In this document: piece after piece, positions 1 through 10,634 of the stretch
Layout: the number at the start of each line of letters is the position of its first letter
How positions within the stretch are numbered: the first letter of the stretch is position 1
From: Roseiarcus sp035656495
GTDB taxonomy: Bacteria; Pseudomonadota; Alphaproteobacteria; Rhizobiales; Beijerinckiaceae
Assembly: GCA_035656495.1 (NCBI GenBank)
Contig: DASRSL010000236.1
Span: 1-33,629 of the forward strand
Direction of reading: 5' to 3'
DNA length: 33,629 nt
Notes under the pieces: model-generated
The model's database searches: none
Seen by the model: only the letters and a program-made list of their open reading frames with translations
What the model was told of the DNA's origin: nothing
Made by a program: the position numbers and the translations under genes

Positions 1-12
1 GTTGTTGGTCAT
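1..12 (-). CDS. Possible 5' end of a gene running off the left edge
   Basis: Only four codons (M-T-N-N) lie inside the window. The case for a start is an ATG read on the minus strand at 12-10, preceded on that strand by a good Shine-Dalgarno sequence (GAGGAG, plus-strand positions 24-29) at a spacing of about 11 bases. The product cannot be guessed from four residues. It would be co-directional with clpB and downstream of it. Confidence 0.35.
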
Positions 13-80
13 GGACGACGGGTCTCCTCAAGCGGGCGCAAGCGTGAACGACCGGGGCCGCTCCGTTCGGAAGGGCAACG

Positions 81-2726
<2,646 letters not shown>

Positions 2727-2871
2727 TGATGACCCCTGTTGGCGTCACTTCCCGTCCCGTAGCGACAGGGCGCGACCCGACCGATACCGCACGTCGCGGC
2801 CTTGACGCCATGTAAGATTGGTCATCGCCGCGCGGAAGGCGCCGCCGCAGAAATATGGCTCCGCGTCGGAA

Positions 2872-3096
2872 TCAGGACGCGGCCCGCTTCAGGAATTCCT
2901 GGAGCCATTCGGCGTTCATGCCGACGATCGGCAGCCACGCCTTGAACAGAGATTCCGGCGAGTAGCGCTCGAGTTCGGCCAACATGCGCTTCTCGATCTC
3001 GGCCATCGCGGCCTTCTGCATGGGCTCGACATCCGGCAGCCCCATGAACTGGCGCGCCTCGAGGGGCGTGCAATCGACGTTGACGGTGATCTTCAT
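2872..3096 (-). CDS. Small DUF6489-like protein
   Basis: A 74-residue acidic helical protein starting M-K-I-T-V-N-V-D. The pattern of a short beta strand, then C-T-P-x-E-A-R and G-L-P-D-V near residues 9-22, then an amphipathic helix, matches my memory of the DUF6489 family of small alphaproteobacterial proteins. That assignment is from recollection and the function is unknown. A longer frame extends upstream to 3171, but the extra 25 residues are arginine/cysteine-rich and do not look conserved, so the internal ATG at 3096 is preferred. It is co-directional with clpB. Confidence 0.75.
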   Translation of the reverse strand: MKITVNVDCTPLEARQFMGLPDVEPMQKAAMAEIEKRMLAELERYSPESLFKAWLPIVGMNAEWLQEFLKRAAS

Positions 3097-3400
3097 CTGA
3101 CGGCGACTCCTGAACCGCAGCCGAAGCGTCTGCCTGGCGCACGCCACAAAACATAGGCGACCTGGTTGCAAGAGTCCCGTCGGCCGCGTCTCCCCGCCGC
3201 GTGCGCTGCGGCGTCGGGAACAGACGGTCGGACCGGGACAAAGAGGGCCGCCCGGAGCAATGCGCCTGCCCTTGCGGATTAAGACTTGTCTGCAACTCGC
3301 GAAACAATTCGTTGACGAGCGCGTTGTAGTGACATCCCGCTGCGGTTCGGCCGCGACGCATACGATGATTTACCTTGCTGGGTGCGTCATTGGAAAACCT

Positions 3401-3451
3401 TGTAAGCCAAGACCAATAGGGTTTACATCGTTTCCTTGCGCAGCGTAAGAT
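3401..3451 (+). promoter_or_regulatory. Putative promoter with overlapping inverted-repeat operator for the TetR gene
   Basis: A -35-like TTTACA at 3422-3427 and a -10-like TAAGAT at 3446-3451 are 18 bases apart, which would start transcription about 36 bases before the TetR ATG. An inverted repeat, TGTAAGCC at 3401-3408 and GGTTTACA at 3420-3427, covers the -35. Symmetry continues outward (AAAC at 3395-3398 with GTTT at 3430-3433), giving an imperfect palindrome of about 40 bases. Autorepression by TetR proteins through such sites is common; that this site binds the adjacent regulator is inference. The remainder of the gap 3097-3493 shows nothing recognisable. Confidence 0.45.
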
Positions 3452-3493
3452 GACTTTTGCTGTGGCGGCTTAAAAGATGCAGTGAGATCTGAC

Positions 3494-4096
3494 ATGAGAA
3501 GTGAGGCAATGGATGAGGCGCCCGTTCCACGTCCTTATCGTCACGGCAACCTGCCGAACGCTCTGAGGGCTGCGGCGCGCGCTATTCTGGACGAATCCGG
3601 CCCCGACGCCGTCGGCCTGCGCGAGACGGCGCGCCGGGTGGGCGTGTCGGCGACCGCCGCCTATCGCCACTTTTCGAGCAAGGAGGACTTGCTTGCCTCC
3701 GTGGCGGCCGAGGGCTTCCGCGAGCTCACCGCGACGCTGGAGGCAGGCGTCGAAGGACCCGATCCGCTGATCGGATTGGGATTGGCCTATGTCGAATTCG
3801 CGTTGCAGAAAAGGGGATTGTTTCGCCTGATGTTCGGTCCGATCCTGGTCGAGCGGGCGAAGTATCCGGCCCTCAATGAGGCGGCCAAGGCGGCGTTCGA
3901 CTGCGTTCAGCGCGTCGCCAGCGGCGTCGAAGGCGGGCGGCAGGAGGACAACGCCGCAAGTATTGCCGCCTGGGGCCTCGTCCACGGGCTGTCGTCTCTC
4001 TTCATCGACGATCTCGTGCCCCCATCGCGCGCAAGAGTCCTTGCGGAAGAAATTCTCCACGCCGGAACGAAGCCGGAGCACCGCCCCGCCGCGTGA
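3494..4096 (+). CDS. TetR/AcrR-family transcriptional regulator
   Basis: A 200-residue DNA-binding repressor. The N-terminal TetR helix-turn-helix spans about 15-65 and contains L-R-E-T-A-R-R-V-G-V-S followed by A-A-Y-R-H-F-S-S-K-E-D-L, the hallmark recognition helix and following turn. The C-terminal half, with F-R-L-M-F-G-P, resembles the WHG-type TetR C-terminal domain, whose ligand is usually a small hydrophobic molecule. Candidate starts are GTG 3482, ATG 3494 and ATG 3509; 3494 is chosen because a weak GAG lies 7 bases upstream, whereas the GAGG before 3509 is too close. It is convergent with the bkd operon, so its target is not obvious from context beyond a likely self-operator upstream. 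Confidence 0.9.
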   Translation: MRSEAMDEAPVPRPYRHGNLPNALRAAARAILDESGPDAVGLRETARRVGVSATAAYRHFSSKEDLLASVAAEGFRELTATLEAGVEGPDPLIGLGLAYVEFALQKRGLFRLMFGPILVERAKYPALNEAAKAAFDCVQRVASGVEGGRQEDNAASIAAWGLVHGLSSLFIDDLVPPSRARVLAEEILHAGTKPEHRPAA

Positions 4097-4099
4097 ATC

Positions 4100-4136
4100 G
4101 AGGCGGCTCGCCGAGGACGCCTCCAAAGCTTTTTTC
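4100..4136 (+). terminator. Intrinsic terminator after the TetR gene
   Basis: A stem GAGGCG (4100-4105) with CGCCTC (4118-4123) is followed shortly by a run of six T at 4130-4135. It begins 4 bases after the TetR stop codon. The spacing between stem and T-run is a little long. Confidence 0.55.
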
Positions 4137-4242
4137 CTTGTCTTCCCCCCGGCGCGGATGAGGGTGGACGCCGCATTCTCCGGATGCATTGGCGCGGCGC
4201 CTCGCCCCAGCCTTCTCCCCGCTTCGCGGCGCGGGTTCCGCC

Positions 4243-5634
4243 TCATATGTGCAGCGGCTTGCCCAAGGCCTTCAGCGCCGCCTCGTGGAAGGCCTCGCTC
4301 TCGGTCGGGTGGGCGTGGATCGTGCCGGCGACGTCCTCGAGCCGCGCGCCCATTTCGAGCGCAAGCGTGAAGGCGGACGAGAGCTCGGAGACACCGGAGC
4401 CCACCGCATGGACGCCGAGCACGACATGGTTGTCGGCGCGCGCGGTTATCCGCACGAGCCCCTCGTCGGCCTGCTTCGTCATCGCGCGGCCATTGGCGCG
4501 GAAGGGAAAAAGGCCCACGACGACTTCCCCGTGCCCCGCCTTGGCGGCCTTGGGCGACAGGCCCACTGAGACGATCTCCGGGTCGGTGAAGCAGATCGCC
4601 GGTATCGCCCGGTGGTCGAAGGCGCGCCGCTCGCCGGCGATGATCTCAGCGACCATTTCGCCCTGCGCCATCGCGCGATGAGCGAGCATCGGCTCGCCGG
4701 TCACGTCGCCGACCGCCCAGACGTTGCGCATGGAGGTCGCGCATTTGTCGTCGATGCGGATGAAGGGTCCGGCCATGGTCAGATCGAGGCTATCGAGGCC
4801 GAAGCCGACCGTGCGGGCCCGACGCCCCACCGCGACCAGGACTTTTTCCGCCGCCACTGTCTTTTCGACGCCGTCGGCGCCGGCGACCTTGAGGGCGCCC
4901 TTGGCGAAACTGAGCGCCTTCGCGCCGACCGTGGTCCAGATGCCCAGATCGGCCGCCCGCCGCGCGACCGGCTGCGTCAGCTCCTCGTCATAGAGCGGCA
5001 GGATTTTCGGCAGCGCCTCGACGATGGTCACCTTCGCGCCGAGCTTGGCGAAGGCCATGCCGAGCTCCATCCCGATATAGCCGGCCCCGACGACCGCAAG
5101 CGTCTCTGGCACTTTGGTCAGCGCCAGCGCCTCGGTCGAGGAGAGGACGTCCTCGCCGTCGAACGGCAGCGCCTCGAGGGCCATTGGCTCGGAGCCGGTC
5201 GCGATCAGGAGATGCTCGCAGACGATCCGTTGATCGCCGGTGTCGGCGTGGGCGATTGCGCTCTTGCCGTCGACAATGGTGGCCCGCCCCTTCAAGGAGC
5301 GCACGCCCGCCTTCTTGAGGAGCGCGCCGACGCCGGTCGCAAGCCGGGCGACGATCGCGTCCTTCCAGGCGATCGTCTTGGCGAAGTCGAGCGACGAGGC
5401 GCCGAGGCTCAGGCCGATCGCGTTCAACGCCAGCGGCTGGGCGAGCGCATGCGCCGCGTCCGCCGCGTGGATGATCGCCTTGGAGGGAATGCACCCGACA
5501 TGAAGGCAGGCGCCGCCGAATTGTCCGTCTTCGACGAGCACCGTGTCGAGCCCGAGCTCGCCGGCGCGGATCGCCGCGACATAGCCGCCGGGGCCGCCGC
5601 CGATGATGAGAACCTTGCAGCGCAGCTCGTTCAT
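4243..5634 (-). CDS. lpd: Dihydrolipoyl dehydrogenase, E3 of the branched-chain complex
   Basis: This flavoprotein reoxidises dihydrolipoyl groups of the E2 subunit and reduces NAD. Its 463 residues are family length. The FAD-binding G-G-G-P-G-G-Y is at 12-18, and the redox-active disulfide C43/C48 sits in G-G-A-C-L-H-V-G-C-I-P-S-K. A second Rossmann fold for NAD (G-A-G-Y-I-G-M-E near 180) and the C-terminal H442-P/E447 catalytic dyad are present. It is the last gene of a minus-strand E1-alpha/E1-beta/E2/E3 cluster in the order of the Pseudomonas bkdA1-bkdA2-bkdB-lpdV operon, so it most likely serves that complex (LpdV role), although it could also be shared with other 2-oxoacid dehydrogenases. 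A GGAAGAGG ribosome-binding site precedes the ATG. Confidence 0.95.
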   Translation of the reverse strand: MNELRCKVLIIGGGPGGYVAAIRAGELGLDTVLVEDGQFGGACLHVGCIPSKAIIHAADAAHALAQPLALNAIGLSLGASSLDFAKTIAWKDAIVARLATGVGALLKKAGVRSLKGRATIVDGKSAIAHADTGDQRIVCEHLLIATGSEPMALEALPFDGEDVLSSTEALALTKVPETLAVVGAGYIGMELGMAFAKLGAKVTIVEALPKILPLYDEELTQPVARRAADLGIWTTVGAKALSFAKGALKVAGADGVEKTVAAEKVLVAVGRRARTVGFGLDSLDLTMAGPFIRIDDKCATSMRNVWAVGDVTGEPMLAHRAMAQGEMVAEIIAGERRAFDHRAIPAICFTDPEIVSVGLSPKAAKAGHGEVVVGLFPFRANGRAMTKQADEGLVRITARADNHVVLGVHAVGSGVSELSSAFTLALEMGARLEDVAGTIHAHPTESEAFHEAALKALGKPLHI

Positions 5635-5663
5635 GTCGCGCCTCTTCCGTTAGCGTCAGGTTC

Positions 5664-5763
5664 GTTGTCGCTCCCGCGAACGCGGGGGTCCAGACGCCGC
5701 TTCCCGACCGCCCAGCAACCGGAGTCGGCGCCGCTGGATACCCGCTTTCGCGGGTATGACAAT
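5664..5763. repeat. Palindromic intergenic repeat between E2 and E3 genes
   Basis: The element of about 100 bases is bounded by inverted ends (GTTGTC at the left, GACAAT at the right). It contains two hairpins: CCCGCG-AA-CGCGGG at 5673-5686, and ATACCCGC-TTTC-GCGGGTAT at 5738-5757. GGTCCAG at 5687-5693 is largely mirrored by CTGGAT at 5734-5739. It ends 2 bases before the E2 stop codon. It resembles short hairpin elements dispersed in Rhizobiales genomes (RIME-like); that resemblance is from memory. Confidence 0.7.
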
Positions 5764-5765
5764 CG

Positions 5766-7094
5766 CTAGTCCTCGATGAACAGCACGGCCGGCGCTTCGA
5801 GAAGGGCGCGCACGCGCTGGATGAAGATCGCTGCGTCGTGGCCGTCGACGACCCGATGATCGAAGGACGACGACAGGTTCATCGTCTTGCGCGGGACGAA
5901 GCCGCCGTCGCGCCATGACGGCCTGACCACGATCTTGTTGACGCCGACGATCGCCACTTCCGGGCGGTTGACGATCGGGGTCGAGGCCACTCCGCCGAGC
6001 GCGCCGAGCGAGGTCAGCGTGATCGTCGAGCCGGCGAGTTCCTCGCGTTGCGCAACGCCCTGCCGCGCCGCCTCGGTGACGCGGCGCATTTCGCGCGCCG
6101 CCTCGGCGAGGCCGAGCGTCTCGGCATGACGGACGACCGGAACCATGAGCCCGGCCGGCGTCTGGGTGGCGACGCCGAGATGGACGGCGCCGAACCGAGT
6201 GATCACGTCGTTGTCGTCGTCGTAATGCGCGTTGACCTGCGGGCAGTCGGCGACCGCCTTGACGACGGCCAGCATCAGGAAAGGCAGGATGGTCAGCCTG
6301 GGCCGCTCTTCGGCCGCCCGGGCGTTCAGCGCGGCGCGCAGCTCCTCGAGAGAGGTGACGTCGACCTCCTCGACATAGGAGAAATGCGCTGCCCGGCGCG
6401 ACGACTCGGCCATGTTGTGGGCGATGCGCCGACGCAAGCCGGCGACCTTGATCGTCTCGACGGCGAGGTTCGGCTGCCGGCCCGGCGCCTTCACGGGCGT
6501 CTCGGGCGGCCAGGCGATGAAGGCGTCGAGATCGTCGTGAGTGATCCGTTCCGCCGGTCCCGTCCCGCGCACGAAGCGCAGGTCGACGCCCGCCTCGCGC
6601 GCTCTCAGGCGCACGGCGGGCGAAGCGAGCGGCTTCTCGCCGGCAGGACGCGGCGCGCCGCGCTGTGGCTCGATCGGCGCGGCGCGCGGCGGCGGAGGTT
6701 CTGCAGGTGCGGGCGAGGGCGCCTCGGGGCGCTCCTCCTCGGCGACGGACGCGGTGGGCGCTGGCGGAGGCTTGGCTGGCTCGGGCGCCTCGGCCCGCGC
6801 GGCGCCCTTCGCGACCCCCTTCGGCGGCGGCGGAGGCGGCGAATCCGGCAGGCCCGGCGCGTCGATGCGGATGAGCTCGGCCCCGACCGCCAGCACATCG
6901 CCGATCCCGCCGCCGAGCGCGACGACGGCGCCGGCGACCGGCGTCGGGATCTCGACCGTCGCCTTGTCGGTCATCACCGCCGCGACGACCTGGTCCTCGC
7001 GCACGAGATCGCCGATTTTCACATGCCATTCGACGATCTCGGCCTCGGCCACGCCTTCGCCGACGTCGGGCATCCGGATCGAGCGCGCGCCCAT
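5766..7094 (-). CDS. bkdB: Branched-chain 2-oxoacid dehydrogenase E2 (lipoamide acyltransferase)
   Basis: E2 is the core of the complex: it accepts acyl groups from E1 on lipoyl-lysine and transfers them to CoA. Its 442 residues comprise a lipoyl domain (1-78, lipoylated lysine K44 in M-T-D-K-A-T-V-E), an alanine/proline-rich flexible linker (about 80-148), and a peripheral subunit-binding domain (about 155-195). An acyltransferase domain follows, with the catalytic D-H-R-V-V-D-G at 412-418 (H413, D417). The V-G-E-G-V-A-E-A-E-I start and H-R-V-V-D-G-H-D are typical of branched-chain rather than pyruvate E2. The ATG lies 3 bases after the E1-beta stop, indicating tight co-translation. Confidence 0.94.
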   Translation of the reverse strand: MGARSIRMPDVGEGVAEAEIVEWHVKIGDLVREDQVVAAVMTDKATVEIPTPVAGAVVALGGGIGDVLAVGAELIRIDAPGLPDSPPPPPPKGVAKGAARAEAPEPAKPPPAPTASVAEEERPEAPSPAPAEPPPPRAAPIEPQRGAPRPAGEKPLASPAVRLRAREAGVDLRFVRGTGPAERITHDDLDAFIAWPPETPVKAPGRQPNLAVETIKVAGLRRRIAHNMAESSRRAAHFSYVEEVDVTSLEELRAALNARAAEERPRLTILPFLMLAVVKAVADCPQVNAHYDDDNDVITRFGAVHLGVATQTPAGLMVPVVRHAETLGLAEAAREMRRVTEAARQGVAQREELAGSTITLTSLGALGGVASTPIVNRPEVAIVGVNKIVVRPSWRDGGFVPRKTMNLSSSFDHRVVDGHDAAIFIQRVRALLEAPAVLFIED

Positions 7095-7097
7095 TTC

Positions 7098-8111
7098 TCA
7101 GGTCTCCATCGCTTTGACGAGCGCCCGGCCGACGCGCGCCGGTCCCGGAAAGTAGTCCCATTCCTCGGCGTGCGGATAGGGCGTGTCCCAGCCGGCGATG
7201 CGCTCGATCGGCGCCTCGAGGGCATAGAAGCAGCGCTCCGCCACCTGCGCCGCGAGCTCGGCGCCGAAGCCCGAGGTCAGCGTCGCCTCGTGGACGACGA
7301 CGCACCGGCCGGTCTTCTCGACCGAGGCGGTGATCGCGTCGATGTCGAGCGGCACGAGGGTGCGCAGGTCGATGATCTCGGCGTCGACGCCGGTCTCCTC
7401 GGCCGCGGCCTCGGCGACATGGACCATGGTGCCGTAGCAGAGCACGGTCACGGCCTTGCCTTCGCGCCGCACCGCCGCCTTGCCGAGCGGCACCACATAA
7501 CGCCCGGTCGGCGCCTCGCTCAAGGGGTGCTTCGCCCACGGCGTCACGGGCTGGTCTGGATGGCCGGAAAACGGCCCGTTGTAGAGCCGCTTCGGCTCGA
7601 GGAAGATCACCGGGTCGTCGTCCTCGATCGAGGCGATCAGGAGGCCCTTGGCGTCGTAGGGGTTCGACGGGATGACGGTCTTGATTCCGCACACATGGGT
7701 GAAGAGGGCCTCCGGGCTCTGGCTGTGGGTCTGGCCGCCGTAAATGCCCCCCCCGCACGGCATGCGGATGACGATCGGGGCAGAAAAATCGCCGGCCGAG
7801 CGGTAGCGCAGCCGCGCCGCTTCCGAGACGATCTGGTCGTAGCCCGGATAGACGTAGTCGGCGAACTGGACCTCCGCGACCGGCCTCAGGCCATAGGCGC
7901 CCATGCCGATCGCGACGCCGACGATGCCCGATTCGTTGATCGGCGCGTCGAAGCAGCGCGACTTGCCGTATTTGCGCTGCAGGCCATCGGTGCAGCGGAA
8001 GACGCCGCCGAAATAGCCGACGTCCTCGCCGAACACGACGACGCGCTCGTCCTCGGCCATCTTGCAATCCATCGCGTCGCGGATCGCCTCGACCATGGTA
8101 AGGCGCGGCAT
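7098..8111 (-). CDS. bkdA2: Branched-chain 2-oxoacid dehydrogenase E1 beta subunit
   Basis: E1-beta pairs with E1-alpha in the thiamine-diphosphate-dependent decarboxylase that acts on the 2-oxoacids of valine, leucine and isoleucine. The 337 residues match the family. The pyrimidine-binding half opens with M-V-E-A-I-R-D-A-M and contains V-V-F-G-E-D-V-G-Y-F-G-G-V-F and I-N-E-S-G-I-V-G-V-A-I-G; the transketolase C-terminal domain with V-V-V-H-E-A begins near residue 210. A GGAG ribosome-binding site precedes the ATG. The gene is separated from E1-alpha by 220 bases filled by repeats and is nearly continuous with E2. Confidence 0.95.
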   Translation of the reverse strand: MPRLTMVEAIRDAMDCKMAEDERVVVFGEDVGYFGGVFRCTDGLQRKYGKSRCFDAPINESGIVGVAIGMGAYGLRPVAEVQFADYVYPGYDQIVSEAARLRYRSAGDFSAPIVIRMPCGGGIYGGQTHSQSPEALFTHVCGIKTVIPSNPYDAKGLLIASIEDDDPVIFLEPKRLYNGPFSGHPDQPVTPWAKHPLSEAPTGRYVVPLGKAAVRREGKAVTVLCYGTMVHVAEAAAEETGVDAEIIDLRTLVPLDIDAITASVEKTGRCVVVHEATLTSGFGAELAAQVAERCFYALEAPIERIAGWDTPYPHAEEWDYFPGPARVGRALVKAMET

Positions 8112-8130
8112 GGCTTATGCTCCGGCGCCG

Positions 8131-8308
8131 CTTTCCCTTCCCCAGCTTTGCTGGGGAAGGTGGCGCGGAGCGCCGGATGGGGTATGGCCCGCCGCCCTGA
8201 GCGTGAGTCGGATTGCACGAACGGCTGCCCGAAACCGCATCGTTCCATTCCTGCTCGCCACGCCCCATCCGGCCCTTCGGGCCAGCTTCCCCGCTGCGCG
8301 GAGAAGGG
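8131..8308. repeat. Pair of inverted intergenic hairpin repeats inside the bkd operon
   Basis: The gap between the E1-alpha and E1-beta genes holds two related elements in opposite orientation. The left one has a perfect 10-base-pair hairpin (CTTCCCCAGC-TTT-GCTGGGGAAG, 8137-8159) followed by CCGGATGGGG at 8173-8182. The right one starts with the complement CCCCATCCGG at 8263-8272, then GGCCC-TTC-GGGCC (8271-8283) and a degenerate copy of the CTTCCCC arm. They would be transcribed within the operon mRNA. Confidence 0.7.
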
Positions 8309-8331
8309 AGGACTCGCCTGCCATCGCCATG

Positions 8332-9558
8332 TCACACTCCCAGTTGCTGACGCTGCTCGCGCAAATGGCGCGGCATCTGACTGAAAACATCCTCGAACAT
8401 GGTGGCGGTGCTCGGCTTCGGCCCGTCGTGCAGCGTGCCGTGCCCTTCCGCCTCTTTCGCAGCCTCGAGCACCTCCGCGTCGACCTCGGCCTGCATCTGC
8501 TTCATGCGCTCCTCGCTCCACTCGCCGTGCAAGACGAGATGGGTCTTCAGGCGCTCGATCGGATCGCCGAGCGGCCAGGCCGACCACTCCTCCTTCGGCC
8601 TGTATTTCGACGGGTCGTCGGACGTGGAATGGGCGCCGGCGCGGTAGGTGACCCATTCGATGACGGTCGGGCCGAGATTGGCGCGCGCCCGGTCGACCGC
8701 CCATTGCGAGACGGCGTAGACCGCGGGATAGTCGTTGCCGTCGACGCGCAGCGAGGCGATGCCGTAGCCGTGCGCGCGGGCGGCGAATTTGGCGCTCTCG
8801 CCGCCGGCGATCCCTTGGTAGGAGGAGATCGCCCACTGGTTGTTGACGATGTTGAGGATGATCGGCGGCCGATAGACGGAGGCGAACACCAGCGCCGAAT
8901 GGAAATCGGTCTCGGCCGTCGCGCCGTCGCCGATCCAGCCCGAGGCGATCTTCGTGTCGCCCATGATCGCCGAGGCCATCGCCCAGCCGACAGCCTGCGG
9001 ATATTGGGTGCCGAGATTGCCGGAAACGGTGAAGAAGCCCGCCTCCTTCGACGAATAGAGTCCCGGGAGCTGGCGGCCCTTGAGCCGGTCCTTCTCGTTG
9101 GAGAAGATCTCGCACATCATGTCGACCAGGGGATAGCCGTGGGCGATCAGGAGGCCCTGCTGGCGGTAGGTCGGAAAGCACATGTCGCCAGGCGCGAGGG
9201 CCTTGCGATGGGCGCAGGCGACCGCCTCCTCGCCGAGGCAGGTGATGTAGAACGACGTCTTGCCCTGGCGCTGCGAGAGCAGCATGCGCGCGTCGAAGGC
9301 GCGGGTCAGCATCATGTCGCGCAGGCCCTTGCGCAGGTCCTCGGCCTTGAGCGCCCCCGCCCAGTCGCCGACCGCCTCGCCCTTGTCGTCGAGCACGCGG
9401 ATCATCGTATAGGCGAACTCGCGGATCTCGCCGGGAAGAACGTCGATCGGCGGGCGGGGCACCTCGCCCGCCTCGGGTACGCTCACATGGCTGAAATCGG
9501 GCCTGCCCCCCGGCCGCACGCTCGGCTCCGGCACATGCAGCGAAAGGGGCTTGCTCAT
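8332..9558 (-). CDS. bkdA1: Branched-chain 2-oxoacid dehydrogenase E1 alpha subunit
   Basis: E1-alpha carries the thiamine-diphosphate-binding half of the decarboxylase. In the 408 residues, the cofactor motif runs from G-D-G at 210-212 to N-N at 239-240. The loop R-A-G-A-H-S-T-S-D-D-P-S is the serine-containing loop shared with mitochondrial BCKDH E1-alpha. The N-terminal extension of about 40 residues before L-P-G-E-I-R and the F-Y-I-T-C-L-G-E-E-A segment are those of bacterial BkdA1. It is the first gene of the operon, with an AAGGAA ribosome-binding site. No bkdR-type (Lrp-like) regulator is beside it; the gene upstream is divergent and unrelated. Confidence 0.95.
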   Translation of the reverse strand: MSKPLSLHVPEPSVRPGGRPDFSHVSVPEAGEVPRPPIDVLPGEIREFAYTMIRVLDDKGEAVGDWAGALKAEDLRKGLRDMMLTRAFDARMLLSQRQGKTSFYITCLGEEAVACAHRKALAPGDMCFPTYRQQGLLIAHGYPLVDMMCEIFSNEKDRLKGRQLPGLYSSKEAGFFTVSGNLGTQYPQAVGWAMASAIMGDTKIASGWIGDGATAETDFHSALVFASVYRPPIILNIVNNQWAISSYQGIAGGESAKFAARAHGYGIASLRVDGNDYPAVYAVSQWAVDRARANLGPTVIEWVTYRAGAHSTSDDPSKYRPKEEWSAWPLGDPIERLKTHLVLHGEWSEERMKQMQAEVDAEVLEAAKEAEGHGTLHDGPKPSTATMFEDVFSQMPRHLREQRQQLGV

Positions 9559-9670
9559 CGAAACGTTCCTTCAGGCCGCGCGACAGTCGACTGCGCTGGG
9601 CCGGAACGCACTCTAGCGCCGCCAAAAGGCGATTGCCACGGATGCTCTTCGCGCCCTTCGGGGTGAATTG

Positions 9671-9706
9671 ATTGACCGCCAAGGACACGAAGGGCACAAA
9701 GGCCGG
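9671..9706 (+). repeat. Dispersed CACAAAGG-type repeat, copy A
   Basis: A 36-base sequence of roughly 9-base steps (AAGGACACG, AAGGGCACA, AAGGCC) that matches the reverse complement of 15103-15138 at 27 of 36 positions by my alignment. Similar ACAAAGGACAC-type repeats are scattered in many bacterial genomes and are often mistranslated as HKEHKGHKE peptides. It lies in the divergent gap between bkdA1 and the hydrolase gene. Confidence 0.6.
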
Positions 9707-9741
9707 TCGCCCCCCGGCCGAATTCAAAGGAGGTCCGCGCC

Positions 9742-10536
9742 CTGCGCAACATCGCTGTCCTCGGCTTGGCGCTCGCGGCGCTGGTCGGGCTCGCGTCCGC
9801 CGCGCCGGCGGCCGAGGCGTTGGTGACGTTCGACAGCGCCGCCCCGCGTGGCCAAATCGGCGGGACGGCGATTCGCGGCTATCTCGCGAAGCCGAAAGGC
9901 GCCGGCCCCTTCCCGGCGGTGATCCTCCTCCACTCCTGCCTCGGCCTGCCCTCGAACCGCCGCGCCATCGAGGCGGCCCTCGCGGCCGAGGGCTATGTCG
10001 CCCTGTTCGTCGACGATTTTTCCACGCGGGGCTTGCAGGAGACCTGCGCCGTCGATTTCCCCGAGGGCCTGAGCGACGCCTTTGGCGCGCTCGCCTATCT
10101 GTCGCGCCTCCCCGACGTCGACAGGAGCCGGATCGCCGCGGTCGGCTTCTCGCAGGGCGGCGACACGGCGCTCAAGATCGCCTCGTTTCGCAACGCTTCC
10201 GCTTTCGCCATTCCCGACGGCCCTGGGTTCAAGGCCGCCGCGGCCTTCTATCCGCCCTGCTCCAATGTCGAAGGCGAGCGGCTCAGACTCCCGACCCTCA
10301 TCCTCGTCGGCGCCGCCGACGGGGTGACGCCGGCGGCCGACTGCGAGCGGCTGGCGAAAACACAACCGGGCGTCCAGCTCGTCGTCTATCCCGGCGCAAG
10401 CCATTGCTTCGACGATCCCGCCTTCAGCGGGGGCAGGAGCGTCATGGGCATGAGGCTCGAATACGATCCGGACGCCGCAAAACGGTCGAGGCGGGACCTC
10501 GCCGGTTTTCTTGCGGAAAAACTCGCTGGGGGCTGA
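9742..10536 (+). CDS. Exported dienelactone-hydrolase-family protein, probable CTG start
   Basis: An alpha/beta hydrolase of the dienelactone hydrolase family, 264 residues. The nucleophile elbow G-F-S-Q-G-G carries serine rather than the cysteine of classical dienelactone hydrolase. The acid is in G-A-A-D-G-V and the histidine in G-A-S-H-C-F. The start is unusual: a perfect ribosome-binding site AAAGGAGGT (9727-9734) is 7 bases before CTG at 9742. From there the protein begins M-R-N-I-A-V-L-G-L-A, a signal peptide with a basic n-region, hydrophobic core and an A-P-A/A-E-A cleavage region. No ATG, GTG or TTG lies at proper spacing; the next is TTG at 9766, about 31 bases from the ribosome-binding site and lacking the arginine. 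Periplasmic location is inferred; substrate unknown. Confidence 0.88.
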   Translation: MRNIAVLGLALAALVGLASAAPAAEALVTFDSAAPRGQIGGTAIRGYLAKPKGAGPFPAVILLHSCLGLPSNRRAIEAALAAEGYVALFVDDFSTRGLQETCAVDFPEGLSDAFGALAYLSRLPDVDRSRIAAVGFSQGGDTALKIASFRNASAFAIPDGPGFKAAAAFYPPCSNVEGERLRLPTLILVGAADGVTPAADCERLAKTQPGVQLVVYPGASHCFDDPAFSGGRSVMGMRLEYDPDAAKRSRRDLAGFLAEKLAGG

Positions 10537-10634
10537 TTTTGTCGACTTTCCCGCCTAGACTGCCGACCTCAATTTAGCGAAAACTCTATGTTTGCAGCCG
10601 GCGGGATTGTCGCCGTCGGCGCGAGAGGGTCCTG

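Noticed and set aside
5656..8384. Very long open frames (870 and 778 codons) overlapping the bkd genes
   Set aside because: Both are shadows of real genes in other frames, arginine-rich or histidine/aspartate-rich, and they cross intergenic repeats.
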